Source: Vermamoeba vermiformis (Eukaryota; Tubulinea; Echinamoebida). From it: a stretch of 64,000 nucleotides of DNA. The translations under genes and the position numbers were made by a program. The stretch lies in assembly GCA_045837725.1 (NCBI GenBank), contig JBEWZL010000098.1:186001-250000 (forward strand). Direction: 5' to 3'. The notes beneath the pieces were generated by a model. That model did no database searches and was not told the DNA's origin. It saw nothing but the letters and a program-made list of their open reading frames with translations. Shown here piece after piece: positions 9,842-21,311 of this stretch; positions within the stretch are counted from its first letter, which is position 1, and each line of letters begins with the position of its first letter.

Positions 9842-11369
9842 ATGAGTCAATCTTCAGGAGTGCCCGCAGGCCAATTTAATACCCGGATCTCTAACTTTAC
9901 TGCTGGTCCGGGAGCATTACCGGTACCAGTGCTGGAACAATGTCAACGCGAGATGTTAAACTGGAACAATTGTGGTGCTAGTGTCATGGAGTATGTGTGG
10001 TCGATGAAGGAATGAATTTTTCATTTATTTAATCTTAATTATTTCAGAATCAGTCACCGCAGCAAAGAGTTCATTGCTTTGTTAGAAGAAGTAAAGGCCA
10101 GCTTGAAAAAATTATTGTAAGCCATTTGATTGCGTTCAAGATTGGATCTGACCGAAACATGTATTAGAAACATTCCAGACAACTACGCGATATTATTTAT
10201 GCAAGGAGGTGGCAATGGACAATTTGCTACTGTACCAATGAACTTATTGACCGCTCATAAGAAGGTACTAAACTAATGGACCTTAGTACGGTGTTTGACA
10301 CAGCGCTATTTTTAGCCGCAATATGTCGTCACAGGCACGTGGAGCAAAGCAGCGCTGCAAGAGGCAAAGAAATTTTGTGCGGCTGAAGTCGCGAGTTCAA
10401 CAGAGAGCTCTAAATTCAGAAGCATTCCGCCGACCTCAGACTGGCAGTTAGATCCGCAAGCAGACTACGTGTACTACTGTTCGAACGAGACTGTCAACGG
10501 CGTCGAGTTTCAGTATGAGCCACATGTGACCGAACACGTGCCTCTCGTGGCTGACATGTCCTCTAACTTCTTGTCACGACCCATTGACGTGTCTAAATTT
10601 GGCCTGATTTGGGCTGGCGCGCAAAAGAACACTGGCATTGCTGGCCTCACTGTCGTAATTGGTACGTTTATTGCGTTAATTGCCATATTAGGCAAGTGCT
10701 AATCCGGTGAATAGTTCGCAAAGATCTCTTGTCACGCTGCCCTGCAAATATTCCCCAAGTGTTGAATTACAATGTGATGCACGAACACAATTCGAGCTAC
10801 AACACTCCTCCGACCTTCGCGTAAGTGACATGCGATGACACGTCTGTTTCAGTGAATGACACTTTGCACCTGACTCATTATTGTTGCAGGATTTACGTCT
10901 CCGGTCTGGTATTCAAATGGCTGCTTGAACTGGGAGGTCTTGAAGGTCAGCATAATATTCGGTCATATTATTAGTTATCAATACGGTGCTAATCTATGTT
11001 GCAGCCATGGAAAAGATCAATCGACAAAAAGCTGAACTGCTCTACTCGTACATTGACAGCTCCAAGTTTTACATGTATGTAATAGGACTGCATACCTTCT
11101 AGTTCTGACCAATCAACAGCAACGAAATCGACCACGCGTGTCGTAGTCGCATGAATGTGCCGATCAAGATCTCAGTCGGCGATGAGGAGCGCAACAAACA
11201 GCTCGAACAATTGTTTGTCAAAGAAGCAAATAAGCGCGGATTGATTGGTCTCGAAGGACATCGTTCAGTGGGTGGTCTGCGTGCCTCGCTTTACAACGCT
11301 GTCTCGCTCGAAGATGTGCAGAGACTCGTGGCATTCATGAAAGAATTTGCAGCTCAACATACTAATTAG
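9842..11369 (+). CDS. PSAT1: phosphoserine aminotransferase
   Basis: This is the PLP-dependent class-V aminotransferase that converts 3-phosphohydroxypyruvate and glutamate to phosphoserine and 2-oxoglutarate in serine synthesis. The spliced product starts [19 protein letters not shown] with the family hallmark [18 protein letters not shown], the Gly-rich [18 protein letters not shown] and [16 protein letters not shown] follow. The catalytic region reads [28 protein letters not shown], in which the Lys of AQKN is the PLP Schiff-base lysine. The C-terminus carries [23 protein letters not shown], the substrate-phosphate Arg region. Introns interrupt the gene near 9989, 10117, 10265, 10661, 10819, 10946 and 11074. 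Length is close to 370 residues, as usual. AATAAA follows the stop at 11373. Confidence 0.95.
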
Positions 11370-11526
11370 GGAAAATAAACTATCTACCTGCAAATGATTG
11401 CTCCATTCTTTTGTTGCACTGTTGACATAAAAATTTATGTATGTTGAATTTGTGCGTGCAGCCCTTTGATTGTAGTGCAAAAGTGTAAAAATAAACATGA
11501 TTTATTGTAATTAGCGCATGTAGTCA

Positions 11527-14500
11527 CTAATTAAGGGCCTCTTGAATCCTCTTGTGAATGTGCACCAAGAAGTCTGCGTACGACAAAATATCTTGATTTC
11601 CTTTTTTGGACATCTTGCCTGGCACTGATCGTTCGTCTTCAATCAACAGCGCGGCAAATTTAGCGATGTTAGGATCTCGTGGTCTGAATTGCCATTAGAT
11701 CACTTTTCCAAATATAGACATAAATTGAACGTACCGCACAAGCGTGACTTTCGGGAAGTACAAACTGCTGGCCTGCAACCACTCGATGATGTTCCACACT
11801 CGCTGCGAGAAGTCGTTTTCTTGCTTCGTGAACGGCAGCTAAAAATAGGTCAGTTGGCATTCCTTTTATGGCAGTTGATAGTAACTTACGTGAGCGAGTT
11901 CGATCGATGGCACTTGCGAGGGATCAACGCTCGGGAACAATTGTTGCAACAATTCGTGACTGGCATTCGGGCCAATGTAAATAAATATCTGCAAAGTATC
12001 GTGCAACAAATAAATGCCATCAGGGCGCACCATCTCCATCGCTAATCGGGTAATATCTGGGAGCTTAGTGAATCCCGCGTGTATTCTACCGTCCTGCAGT
12101 GAATGTCAGCAAATGACAAGTGACACGTGTCAAACTGCGTACCTCTTCCTCGAGTCTGTGAAGTGCAAATAAGTGTGGGTGAATCAGCGTGCCTAATTTG
12201 TCGAGCGGTTGATCTGCAAACATGCGCAAGAAAGCTACGCGCTGATCAGTGAGCGAGACCACGTGTGCCTAAAATTAGATTAGACGAGTTCTAAATATAG
12301 AAGTGCACTTACCCAAATCGGGCTGAGGTTGGAGAGCAGTGGATGTTTGAGCATGCCTGAAATGTAGAGCGGGAAGTGTTTCAATGTGTCGGGCAACACC
12401 AACTGACCTTCCGCTGAGGACTTGGCACAGTATTTCCTAATTTGGAAAGTCAGTTACATCCATTTGCATTTACATTGCAATTGTCGTATTACCTGTAGCC
12501 CGCGAGCAACTTGGCGGAGCGTTCGACTAATCGCGCACGTGCCTCAATGAGTGACAGGTTGGTGGCATCCACGACAGCAGCACGTGACAAGTGGCCGAGC
12601 AGTGCGTCGAGATCAATGGCGCGATAGGCATTCAACAGCGAGGCAGTGGTGCGCAGGGCCAAGGTGTGCACGCGGATCATGCGCTGACCGTACGGCGTGG
12701 TGTGCGCGACGGCACATTGAATCAGCACGGGCTTGTCAGGACGATCTTCGAGGGTCTCGTCGTGTGTCAGGGTCACTGCGAGGGTCGTGGTCGCGTCCAT
12801 GGCAGCGAGGGCCACATCAGGACCTGCATTGGGCAGACCAGCCAAGTCGTACGAAGTGACGCTGATGCCTGAACTGGCGCGCACTCGCAATGCAGCCTCG
12901 AACACAATGCGGTGACTGAGTGAGCGGCGCAGTGTGTGCCAGAGCGTAGCGTGATCGCGGTGCACGTCAAAGTGTGGCATGTAATAGACACGGCCCTGTG
13001 TGACATGTGACACCTCGCTGATACTCGCGAGATCGACGTAGGCATTGGGTGCCACGATCATGTCCACGCTGATGGCACGCTTGAGACACTCCTCGCCGAG
13101 CTTCTTAAAATAGGCATTGTCACTCGTCAGCAAAGTCTTCTCTTTGTCCGTGTTCAGCAGCTTCAAATCCTCGCGGGGCTTGATGGCACCAGGTCCGAAC
13201 ATGGGTCTGCCAGCCTGCAGCACGAACACCTTGCCACCCGTGTTGTTCTGTCGCGTGTCAGTCACGTGTCACTTGCATCACGTGTCACCAGTACGTACCA
13301 GCATGAGCGCAGCAGCATTGAGTGCAGCACCGAGAGCGGACTCGTTGACACCTGTGTGCTGGAACATGACGGGCAACTTGTCCAACAGCTCGTCAATCTG
13401 CGCCTTGTGCTCGCCATAGCGCACCAACATGTTGGCAGTGGGCATGGGCAAGAACATGTTGTGCACTTCACCCACTGTCATCAGCTGCGGTCGCTTGGCC
13501 GTGGACTGTGTGATGGTTAATACGCACATCTCGAATATGACACGATCAAACACGTACAGCGAGGTTGTAAAAGTGCACTGTCGAGTCGTAGGTGATGAAG
13601 CCAAAGCGATAGTGACTGTCCGCGAACAGTTCTGACAAGAGCTGCTTGACACACGCCACAAAGGACTAGCGAGAGTTAATAGGGCACACAAGTATATATC
13701 ATATCATATATCGCAGTAGATACGTACAGCCAACAGCCCAGACTGCACAGCTGCAACAGAAGTGTCAATCACGAACAAGTAGCTCGGCACCCACTGCACA
13801 CTGACAGGCTGTTGCGTGCCACTGACTGCGGGCGGTGTCAACAGCTTGCCCTGCATGTCTTTGGGGGCCACAAAGTCCACTGTGCCGTGCACCAGTTCAG
13901 GACGCATGCTCAGATCCACGCGCTGTCCGTTGATGTCGAGCGGTGCAAAGTACTCAGCGGGCACTTCATTCGCACAGCCGCACAAGCGACACTGATACTG
14001 CGCGCCATTGTCGATGAAGTTGATGAACGGATTGATGTACGCGCGACACCGTCTGCAGCGCAGGGGTCCCTCGTCACCCATATTCACAATCGGAATGTCG
14101 CGCTGTTCGAGTGCGCCGTCAGTGAAGGGCTGCAGCACCACCGTGAAGGGCAGTTGACTCTGCGCCATCATCTCTTTGGTCGTGGGCACTTGATACAGCG
14201 TGCTGCGCATGAACTTGGGCGAGCACGAGCCGCGGTCATCGACGGTGAACAGCGTGGTGGCTGCGGGGGGCAAGTGCATCTCGCGCGTGAGATAGGTCGA
14301 GATCTTGTCGCTGAGGTGTGGGCGCGGCAGTGCCATCACATCTAACTTGCCGCTGCGACGGGGTTCAGAGCCGGAGGGCTGGGGCATCAGTGGACCAGGG
14401 GCAACAGGGCCTGGCTGCAGCGACATGGCACCGAACTGTGGTGTCGGGGGCTGTGTCATGCCTGGTGTGAGGGGCTGTGTCATGCCTGGTGTGAGGGGCT

Positions 14501-14930
14501 GAAAGCTCGATCCAGCACCGAGCACTGGCTGCTGTCCACTGGCTTGTTGTTCGGCCAGCTGATCCGATTGAAAGCGCGTTAATTATCTGTTACTTGTACG
14601 TACATTTTTTTTTATTATGGTTATTGCAATTGAATGAGTGCCGTAGTGTCATACTTAATATGGCGAAGAGGAAAAATTAGGCAAAAAATTCAATTTGAAA
14701 AAATTCAACAATTAACTTTGTACGAATAATAGCGCTGTGAGATCATTATTACTCGATACATTAATAATAAAAATATCACGGGAATTTTTAAAATATACCT
14801 GAGCCTGCATTTGACGGTGTTGTCTAGATTTCACAGGCGGCATCTGGAATGAAACCTGGTTAAACCCAGTTTGCATATGACCGACCGGATGCTGAGGACC
14901 AGGTTGAGTGTACTGATTGGGATCGGCCAT
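11527..14930 (-). CDS. SEC24: COPII coat cargo adaptor SEC24
   Basis: This is the cargo-selecting subunit of the COPII inner coat at ER exit sites, partner of SEC23. Exon 1 is 14799-14930 (44 codons, Gln/Pro-rich), exon 2 is 13728-14558, and further exons run down to the stop at 11527. The disordered N-terminus carries a duplicated LTPGMTQP element (24-bp tandem repeat at ~14456-14503). Then comes the SEC23/24 zinc finger RCRRCRAYINPFINF...YQCRLCGC, the vWA-like trunk (SYLFVIDTSVAAVQSG; FGFITYDSTVHFYNL), the beta-sandwich and helical parts (NAYVDLASISEVSHVTQG; TQGRVYYMPHFD), and a gelsolin-like end (PDGIYLLHDTLQIFIYIG). Introns are short and consensus. Which SEC24 paralogue group (A/B or C/D) it belongs to cannot be decided by eye. 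Head-to-head with PRPF6. Confidence 0.95.
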
Positions 14931-15332
14931 AGTGTTTACAATATAATATACAGTAATAAAACTGTGGCTGTGAAAAAATCAGTTTTGCGTCCTGTCGACG
15001 TCATCACCATAACACTACGTAAGCACCGATTAATAGGGGACATATTGCACTGAGCCGCTCAAGATATGTCATCGTAAAAGCAAAGGCCTTAATGTGCGTT
15101 AGAACGGTGGGTCGTTGAGTGTCAAACTAGTGGCGGGGCCCGGGGTGTTCGCGTCATCCTCTTAGCATCAGCGTGCTACTTATCATGAATGAAGCACGGC
15201 TGAATCATTCACTGTTCAACGATTGTTTGAAAATATACGGTGAATCGTCGTTGAAAAAGCAAATAAAAAGAAATTTGAGCCTCGCGCAGAATTGGAGCCA
15301 TTAGTCTTAATAATTATCAACCAGCGAGCACA
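14931..15332. promoter_or_regulatory. 402-bp divergent promoter region between SEC24 and PRPF6
   Basis: Both genes start at its ends and point outwards. The SEC24 side is AT-rich. The PRPF6 side contains a GC-rich stretch (GTGGCGGGGCCCGGGG near 15131) and a short upstream ATG frame at 15185. No gene is evident. Confidence 0.5.
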
Positions 15333-18300
15333 ATGCTGTCACGCAAGAGACCATTTGAAGGCCCTGAGCCCGCGAATTACGTCGCAGGTCTCGGCAGAGG
15401 GTATGTATCGTTACAACTGACCACATCCAGCTGTCAATTCAATGCTAATTATTTTATTATTAGTGCCACTGGTTTTACTACACGATCTGATATTGGTCCT
15501 GCTCGTGAACAGACGTATGTGTCGCGTCAATTTAATAATAATTCTGAAAAATATTCAAAAAACAATAATAATTCAGCACGCACTCGCATTGCGCTGAATC
15601 GATGTAATAATGACAATACAATATACAGGAATTTTGGCAAAGCACCAGAGAACTATGTCGCTGGTCGTGGACGTGGTGCCACTGGATTTGGTTTTTCTCA
15701 AAATGCAGCGCCGAAGAAAGATGACGATGAAGACGAAGGCGGAGGTGGTCCTGATGGCGACGCATTGGGTGACAATGAAGAGGGCTTGTTCGATTACGCC
15801 AACTACGACGCTGAGGACGCAGAAGCAGATGCGATCTGGGACTGGGTCGATCAACGCATGGATTCGCGCCGCAAACGACAGCGAGAAGCGCGCGAAAAAG
15901 AAGAACAAGAAAAGATACGCAAACAACGACCCAAGATCCACACGCACTTTGCGGATGTGAAAGAAGAGCTCAAAGACGTGTCGTGGGACGAGTGGGCCAA
16001 TCTGCCCGAGGCCGGTGATCGCGTCAGTCGTCACAAGCGCCAAAAGACTGAAGGTCGCTTCACACCCGTGCCTGACAGCTTGTTGGAACAGGCGCGACTC
16101 GAGTCACAGACTGTCACGCAGATCGATCCGCGTCGCAACTACGGCCTGGAGACACCGGGCACGATGAGCACCATGTCGGGCACCGCGAGCACATTCACGC
16201 CGATTCAAGATCTGCGCAAGATTGGTGAGGCCAAGAAGACTGTGCTCGACACGCACTTGCGGGCCACTTCGGACAGCGTGACGGGCCAGACGACGGTGGA
16301 CACCAAGGGCTACTTGACCGATCTGTCGCACATTCGCACCAGCACTGACGCGGAGGTCGGTGATCGAAAGAAGGCAGAGATGTTGATGGAGAACATCACC
16401 ACCACCAATCCCAGTCACGCGCCGGGCTGGATTGCACGTGCTCGTCTGCTCGAGTCTGCTGGCAAGCTGGCACAGGCGCGCAAAGTGATTGCAGATGGCT
16501 GCAAATATTGTCCGCGCAGTGCCGAGGTGTGGCTCGAAGCAGCACGACTCAATCCCGACCCGACCGTGGCCAAAGCACTGCTGGCACAGGCTGTGAGTCA
16601 CTTGCCCGAGTCAGTGCCGCTCTGGACTGCGGCGGCCAATCTCGAGACCGATCGACAGCGCAAGAGACGCGTCTATCGCAAGGCCCTCGAACACATCCCC
16701 AACAGTCCCATGCTCTGGCGCGCAGCAGTGGAGCTCGAAGAACAGGAAGATGCGCGTGTCATGTTGAAGCGCGCAGTGGAGTGTGTGCCGCACAACACGG
16801 AGATGTGGCTCGCACTGGCCAAGCTCGAGACCTACGAGAACGCCAAGAAAGTGCTCAACAAGGCCCGCGAGACCATTCCCACTGACAAGGCAATTTGGAT
16901 CACTGCAGCACAACTCGAAGAGGCCAATGGCAACGAGTCGTTTGTGAGAAAAGTCATCAAAAAGGCCGTCAAAACACTCGCGGACGGTGGTGTGAAAATA
17001 GACCGCGAGGAGTGGCTGAAAGAGGCACAACAGAGCGAGAAGGCAGGCTACGCAGTGACGTGTCAGTCGATTGTGATGGAGACGATTGGCATTGGCATTG
17101 AAGAAGAGGACCGCAAGAGCGTGTGGTGCGAGGACGCAGACAACTGCATTGCCAGCGGATTCATTCAGACTGCACGCGCTATTTACGCACAAGCGACTTC
17201 AGCTTATCCGCACAAGAAGTCGTTCTGGCTGCGCATGGCTGACTTGGAACGCAATCACGGCACCAAAGAGAGCTTGGAACAGGTGCTCAAACACGCTGTG
17301 AAGGCGTGTTCGGAGAGCGAGGTGTTGTGGCTGATGGCGGCCAAGGAGAAGTGGCTGCAAGGCAACATTCAAGACGCACGTCGCATCTTAGAAGAGGCGT
17401 CAGGGTCGATTCAAGGCTCGGAACAGATCTACCTCGCTGCAGTCAAGCTCGAGAAGGAGAATGATGAATTCGAGCGCGCACGATCGCTGCTGCAGAAAGC
17501 GCGAAAGAACGCCAGCACAGCGCGCGTGTGGATGAAGAGTGCGCTGCTGGAGCGTGAGATTGGCAATGCAGAGCGCGAGCGTGAGCTGCTAGACGAGGCC
17601 CTGCAACAGTTCAACAAATTCGACAAGCTGTGGATGATGCGCGGTCAGCACAGTGAGCGCGCAGGACGACCAGAAGAGGCGCGCACGACGTATCAACAGG
17701 GCCTGGCACAGTGCAAGACCTCCATTCCGCTCTGGCTGTGTCTGTCGCGACTCGAAGAGAAGCAGCCTGGTGGTGCGAGCAAGGCCCGCGCAGTGCTGGA
17801 GAAGGCACGTCTGACCAATCCCAAGCAACAAGAGCTGTGGCTGGAGTCCATTCACGTCGAGAACAGAGCTGGCAACAAGAAGATGGCCATGACACTGCTC
17901 GCCAAGGCCCTGCAAGAGTGCTCCACCAGCGGCAAGTTGTGGGCCCTCGCCATCGATCTCGAGAACACGCCGCAGAAGAAAGCACGCTCCGTCGATGCAC
18001 TCGCGCGCTGCGGTCACGATCCATTCGTGTTGGTCGCACTCGGCAAGCTGTTCTGGGGCCAGCGCAAGATTGAAAAGGCGCGCACGTGGTTCAATCGCAG
18101 TGTGACCGAGCCCAACGGCAATCCCGACATTGGCGACAGCTGGGCGTGGTTCTACAAGTTTGAGCTGCAGCACGGCACTGAAGAGCATCGCGAGGCACTC
18201 ATCAAGCGCGTTATTGCTGCAGATCCACATCACGGCGACTACTGGGTGCAGATCTCAAAGCGAGATGAGAACGCGCGACTGAAACCCGATCAGATCTTGA

Positions 18301-18335
18301 AGAAAGTTGTGTTACTGCTGCCTAATGTGCAGTAA
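15333..18335 (+). CDS. PRPF6: pre-mRNA processing factor 6 (U5 snRNP/tri-snRNP HAT-repeat protein)
   Basis: This is the tri-snRNP scaffold bridging U5 and U4/U6. Although the whole interval is one open frame of 1000 codons, the family sequence shows that two introns must be removed: 15401-15463 (GTATGT...TTATTAG, 63 nt) and 15515-15628 (GTATGT...ATACAG, 114 nt). Splicing restores GLGRGATGFTTRSDIGPAR and joins 15333-15400, 15464-15514 and 15629-18335 into 941 codons, the same length as human PRPF6. The N-terminal PRP1 region holds FDYANYDAEDAEADAIWDWVDQRMD and RPKIHTHFADVK. From about residue 300 the protein is a run of HAT/TPR-like repeats of ~34 residues with the W-x-x-x-A-x-L-E pattern. Both introns have length 3n and no in-frame stop, so retention would give a longer readable protein. 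Confidence 0.95.
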   Translation: MLSRKRPFEGPEPANYVAGLGRGYVSLQLTTSSCQFNANYFIISATGFTTRSDIGPAREQTYVSRQFNNNSEKYSKNNNNSARTRIALNRCNNDNTIYRNFGKAPENYVAGRGRGATGFGFSQNAAPKKDDDEDEGGGGPDGDALGDNEEGLFDYANYDAEDAEADAIWDWVDQRMDSRRKRQREAREKEEQEKIRKQRPKIHTHFADVKEELKDVSWDEWANLPEAGDRVSRHKRQKTEGRFTPVPDSLLEQARLESQTVTQIDPRRNYGLETPGTMSTMSGTASTFTPIQDLRKIGEAKKTVLDTHLRATSDSVTGQTTVDTKGYLTDLSHIRTSTDAEVGDRKKAEMLMENITTTNPSHAPGWIARARLLESAGKLAQARKVIADGCKYCPRSAEVWLEAARLNPDPTVAKALLAQAVSHLPESVPLWTAAANLETDRQRKRRVYRKALEHIPNSPMLWRAAVELEEQEDARVMLKRAVECVPHNTEMWLALAKLETYENAKKVLNKARETIPTDKAIWITAAQLEEANGNESFVRKVIKKAVKTLADGGVKIDREEWLKEAQQSEKAGYAVTCQSIVMETIGIGIEEEDRKSVWCEDADNCIASGFIQTARAIYAQATSAYPHKKSFWLRMADLERNHGTKESLEQVLKHAVKACSESEVLWLMAAKEKWLQGNIQDARRILEEASGSIQGSEQIYLAAVKLEKENDEFERARSLLQKARKNASTARVWMKSALLEREIGNAERERELLDEALQQFNKFDKLWMMRGQHSERAGRPEEARTTYQQGLAQCKTSIPLWLCLSRLEEKQPGGASKARAVLEKARLTNPKQQELWLESIHVENRAGNKKMAMTLLAKALQECSTSGKLWALAIDLENTPQKKARSVDALARCGHDPFVLVALGKLFWGQRKIEKARTWFNRSVTEPNGNPDIGDSWAWFYKFELQHGTEEHREALIKRVIAADPHHGDYWVQISKRDENARLKPDQILKKVVLLLPNVQ

Positions 18336-18464
18336 ATGACTACTACTACTATTAATGATAATAATACTCTTGTGAATAGCAAAAATAAACTTGTACAAAC
18401 AAATTCAAACGACCAAGTTCTTGAGAATACAAACACAACTCGTAACTTTTATTAGCATATAACA

Positions 18465-19329
18465 ATGACAGATATATTACAATCGCTTGAAGCGCTTATA
18501 AACGATTTACACACAGAAGAGGACGATCAGATCGTGGATCGCGTTGATCAGATCCATTCAATTAAAGGTAAATAAATCATTAGCCCTCGGATTTTGTATT
18601 AAATTAATACTAACATAATACCCAACGTATATTAAATTAATTTGAATATTTTAGTTATTTTATTTGGTTGACAGATCCACCAGTTAAGTTTATAACCTAA
18701 TTCCTTTTCAGATTTCGATTTGGACGACCTAACAGATGCACAAAGAGAACAACTAATACAAAAATTGAGCGAATTATCCTCGCGCACAATGAATATGATG
18801 AGCAAATTATTAGAGAAAAACAGCGGGCAAGAGCTCTATCTAAAAGTATGCACAGGATAACTGATTAATACAGAGCCCATTTGTAACATCAGTCATGTAG
18901 GACCTCGAAGTGAACAAGAATTTGCACGATGTGAAGCAATACACCGAGTTCGGACTGTGGCGCAGTCTGTACAAACAGAACTTGGTGCTGCACGAGCGCA
19001 TCCACCGCACCATGAAACGACTCTCGGTGAGTGGTCCCAATAGCCGGCTGAAGCGTCAATAGGACTAACCTCCTTTGTAGCACTCAGTCAAGCAGCAGGA
19101 GACACGAAGCGAGACACACAATGCGAACGATAACGCTGGAATGAATTTTAAGGACTTGTATATGAATGAGATGACGGAATCATTTGGCGATGAGTTGAAT
19201 GCACTACGAAGCGATGACGGGTTTGATGGACACAAAATGAGGTTACTCTCTGACTTTTTAGAGCAAGGCACCAAGCTGTACAGCCCTGAAGAACAAGAGT
19301 TCATTATGAGCTGTTTTACCTCTAAATAA
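18465..19329 (+). CDS. unidentified small helical protein, 203 residues
   Basis: Four exons with clean splice sites and matching phases: 18465-18567, 18712-18845, 18901-19026 and 19081-19329. I do not recognise the family. The N-terminus is acidic and helical (LEALINDLHTEEDDQIVDRV). It is followed by LDDLTDAQREQLIQKLSELSS, a segment with several aromatic residues (QYTEFGLWRSLYKQNLVLHERIH), and a C-terminal block ESFGDELNALRSDDGFDGHKMRLLSDFLEQG that ends in SPEEQEFIMSCF. The C-terminal block looks like a conserved short domain. There is no signal peptide, presequence or membrane segment, so a soluble nuclear or cytosolic role is likely. It lies 130 bp downstream of PRPF6 on the same strand, which says little in a eukaryote. 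Coding status is supported by four in-phase exons. Confidence 0.75.
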
Positions 19330-19422
19330 AGCGTAATTGTATTTAACAGAGTATCACACTGTTGTTCGTGGACAAGTCACACACTTTTTATTTTCAAGAG
19401 CTTGCTAAGCACAGAACATTGC

Positions 19423-21059
19423 TTATTTGAAGATCTTGCCTTGGTTGACCTTGCGGCCACCGAGTTCACCGTCCCAGGCGAAGTAGTCCTCAATGAGGGC
19501 CTTGTCAGCGGCGTTGTTCAAGTCAGCCTTGCGCCAAGTGTAGAGAGCGTGGTCATCAGCCTCCTTCATTTCTTCGGGGATTTCTTGACCGCGGAACAAC
19601 CAGCAGCTGCCGATTTGACGGGCGTTGTCATCACCGAAGATGATGATGGAACCCATACCGTACTTGCGGAGTTGGTCCAAACGTTGGATCCAGCCACCAA
19701 CAAAGTTCAAGTTCTTGAACATAGGCTCCTTGGCCAAATCGTCGTTGTAGTTGTACTCGGCGAAGTAGAAGCAGAAGCCTTCAGCGTCGAAGTTTTGCCA
19801 CAACCAGGGGTAAGCCTCCTTGCGGGTGTCCTTGGCATTGCTGTACACACGCTTCCACTCTTCCAAGTTGAACTTGCTGGGGGGCAAAGAGTCCAACTTG
19901 CTCTTCTTCTTCTTCTCGACGAATTCGTCTTCTTCGGGGGCATCATCCTTCTCTTCCTTCTTGGCCTCCTTCTTGGGCTCTTCCTTCTTGGGTTCCTCCT
20001 TCTTCTTCTCAGGAGCAACAGCCATCTTCTCGCACAGTTGGAAGTCACCAACAACAGCCTTCCACTCGGGTTGGTTGATGCAAGTGTTGAACCATCTGGT
20101 AACGTTGCCGAAGGGCTTGCGGAAAGCAGGGTCGAAAACAATCTTGAAGCCGTTGTAGAGAGCAAAGGCAACAGAGAGATCGGCAGCAGTGATGCGCTCA
20201 CCGACCAAGTAAGTGCGGGTCAACAAGTAGTTGTTCAAGACAGTCAACAACTTCTTGACGTCTTCCTTAGCCTTCTCGGTGGCCTGAATGGGAACGGGTT
20301 AGAACGCAATCAAAGCATTCAGTTAATTTTCGCAAAACAATAGATTCATCGTATTCAAGGTCGACAATGTCATGAATACTACAAATTAAGGTCATAAAAT
20401 CGCTTAACCGAATATACCTCAGGGATGTTGTCCATGTAGCCAAAGATGGGGTAGATCCAAGTACCAAGAGCGGGGGTAATGGTGCAAGAAGTCCAATCGA
20501 GCCAGCTGTCAACAAGGGCCTAATTGTAATCCATTAGTTTATATCACAGTAAAAATTGTAACGATCCGTGAGTTTTTTCAGCGTAAAGAGTATTTATGGC
20601 TATGTCAATAACTTACGTTCTCGTAGGCGTTGCTGCCGTAGAGCTTGGGGGACTTGCGAGCAACTTTAATAGCAAAAGTTAGCTGATGATCGAGATTTGA
20701 TATTAAAAGAATAAATAATATTCTTACTATAGCGAAGGATGGCATTGCTTTCCCACAAACCACCTTCAGGAGTCTCAAAAGCAGGGACCTTATAAAATAA
20801 AATTAGTGATCAAATCGGAAAAAAAACAAATCTCAAGGGCGTACTTGACCCATGGGGAACTTGTCCAAGAATTGCTTGGTCTTGTTGTCAACACCCATGT
20901 TGAAGGCAGGGACCTCAACATCGAGACCGGCGTACTTGGCGGCGATCAAGATCTTGAAGGCACGAGGGTTTTGGGGGTAAGTGTAGAGTTTCTAGTCAAA
21001 CCATAAATCAGCGATATGCATTAAAGACAGTTGGATAGAGAGCAACTTACGTAAGACAT
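19423..21059 (-). CDS. EEF1G: translation elongation factor 1B gamma subunit (eEF1G)
   Basis: This is the structural gamma subunit of the eEF1B exchange complex that recharges eEF1A. Exon 1 is only nine coding bases (ATG TCT TAC at 21051-21059, donor GTAAGT). The following exons give [22 protein letters not shown], the start of the GST-like N-domain, with [17 protein letters not shown] from its helical half. A Lys/Glu-rich linker (~19910-20000, repeated EEPKKE) leads to the conserved C-domain: [39 protein letters not shown] and [22 protein letters not shown]. The protein ends [12 protein letters not shown]. Codons are strongly biased (AAG, TTG, GCC, GAC, ACC), as expected for a highly expressed gene, and the exon is nearly free of the palindromes common elsewhere in the window. 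A long antisense open frame over 19402-20343 is a by-product of this bias. Confidence 0.95.
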
Positions 21060-21311
21060 TGTGACTTGTGACTCTTCGCTTTGGTAAAACGACAAAATGT
21101 TTTGCGGTCGAGACCAAAAAAAGAGACCGAATTTTATCAATTTTATTACTCACCCACAAGTACGCTCTGCAGGTTTGTGCAAGATAAACAGTAATCTTTT
21201 TTATTGTTTTAGATAACCGAGAGGTACTTCTTCCCAACAAACCGTTGAATGTCTACAAAAATTTAAAACACATGAAGGGTTGAAATTGTTATTAACATTA
21301 TTGTGGCGTGT

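Noticed and set aside
15333-18335. PRPF6 read as a single uninterrupted 1000-residue protein
   Set aside because: Removing two consensus introns restores the invariant GATGFTTRSDIGPAR motif and gives the usual 941 residues; the unspliced segments are Asn-rich and unrelated to the family.
19402-20343. 313-codon open frame on the plus strand
   Set aside because: It is exactly antisense to the highly biased eEF1G exon; the Leu/Val-rich translation is a by-product of reversed AAG/GAG codons.
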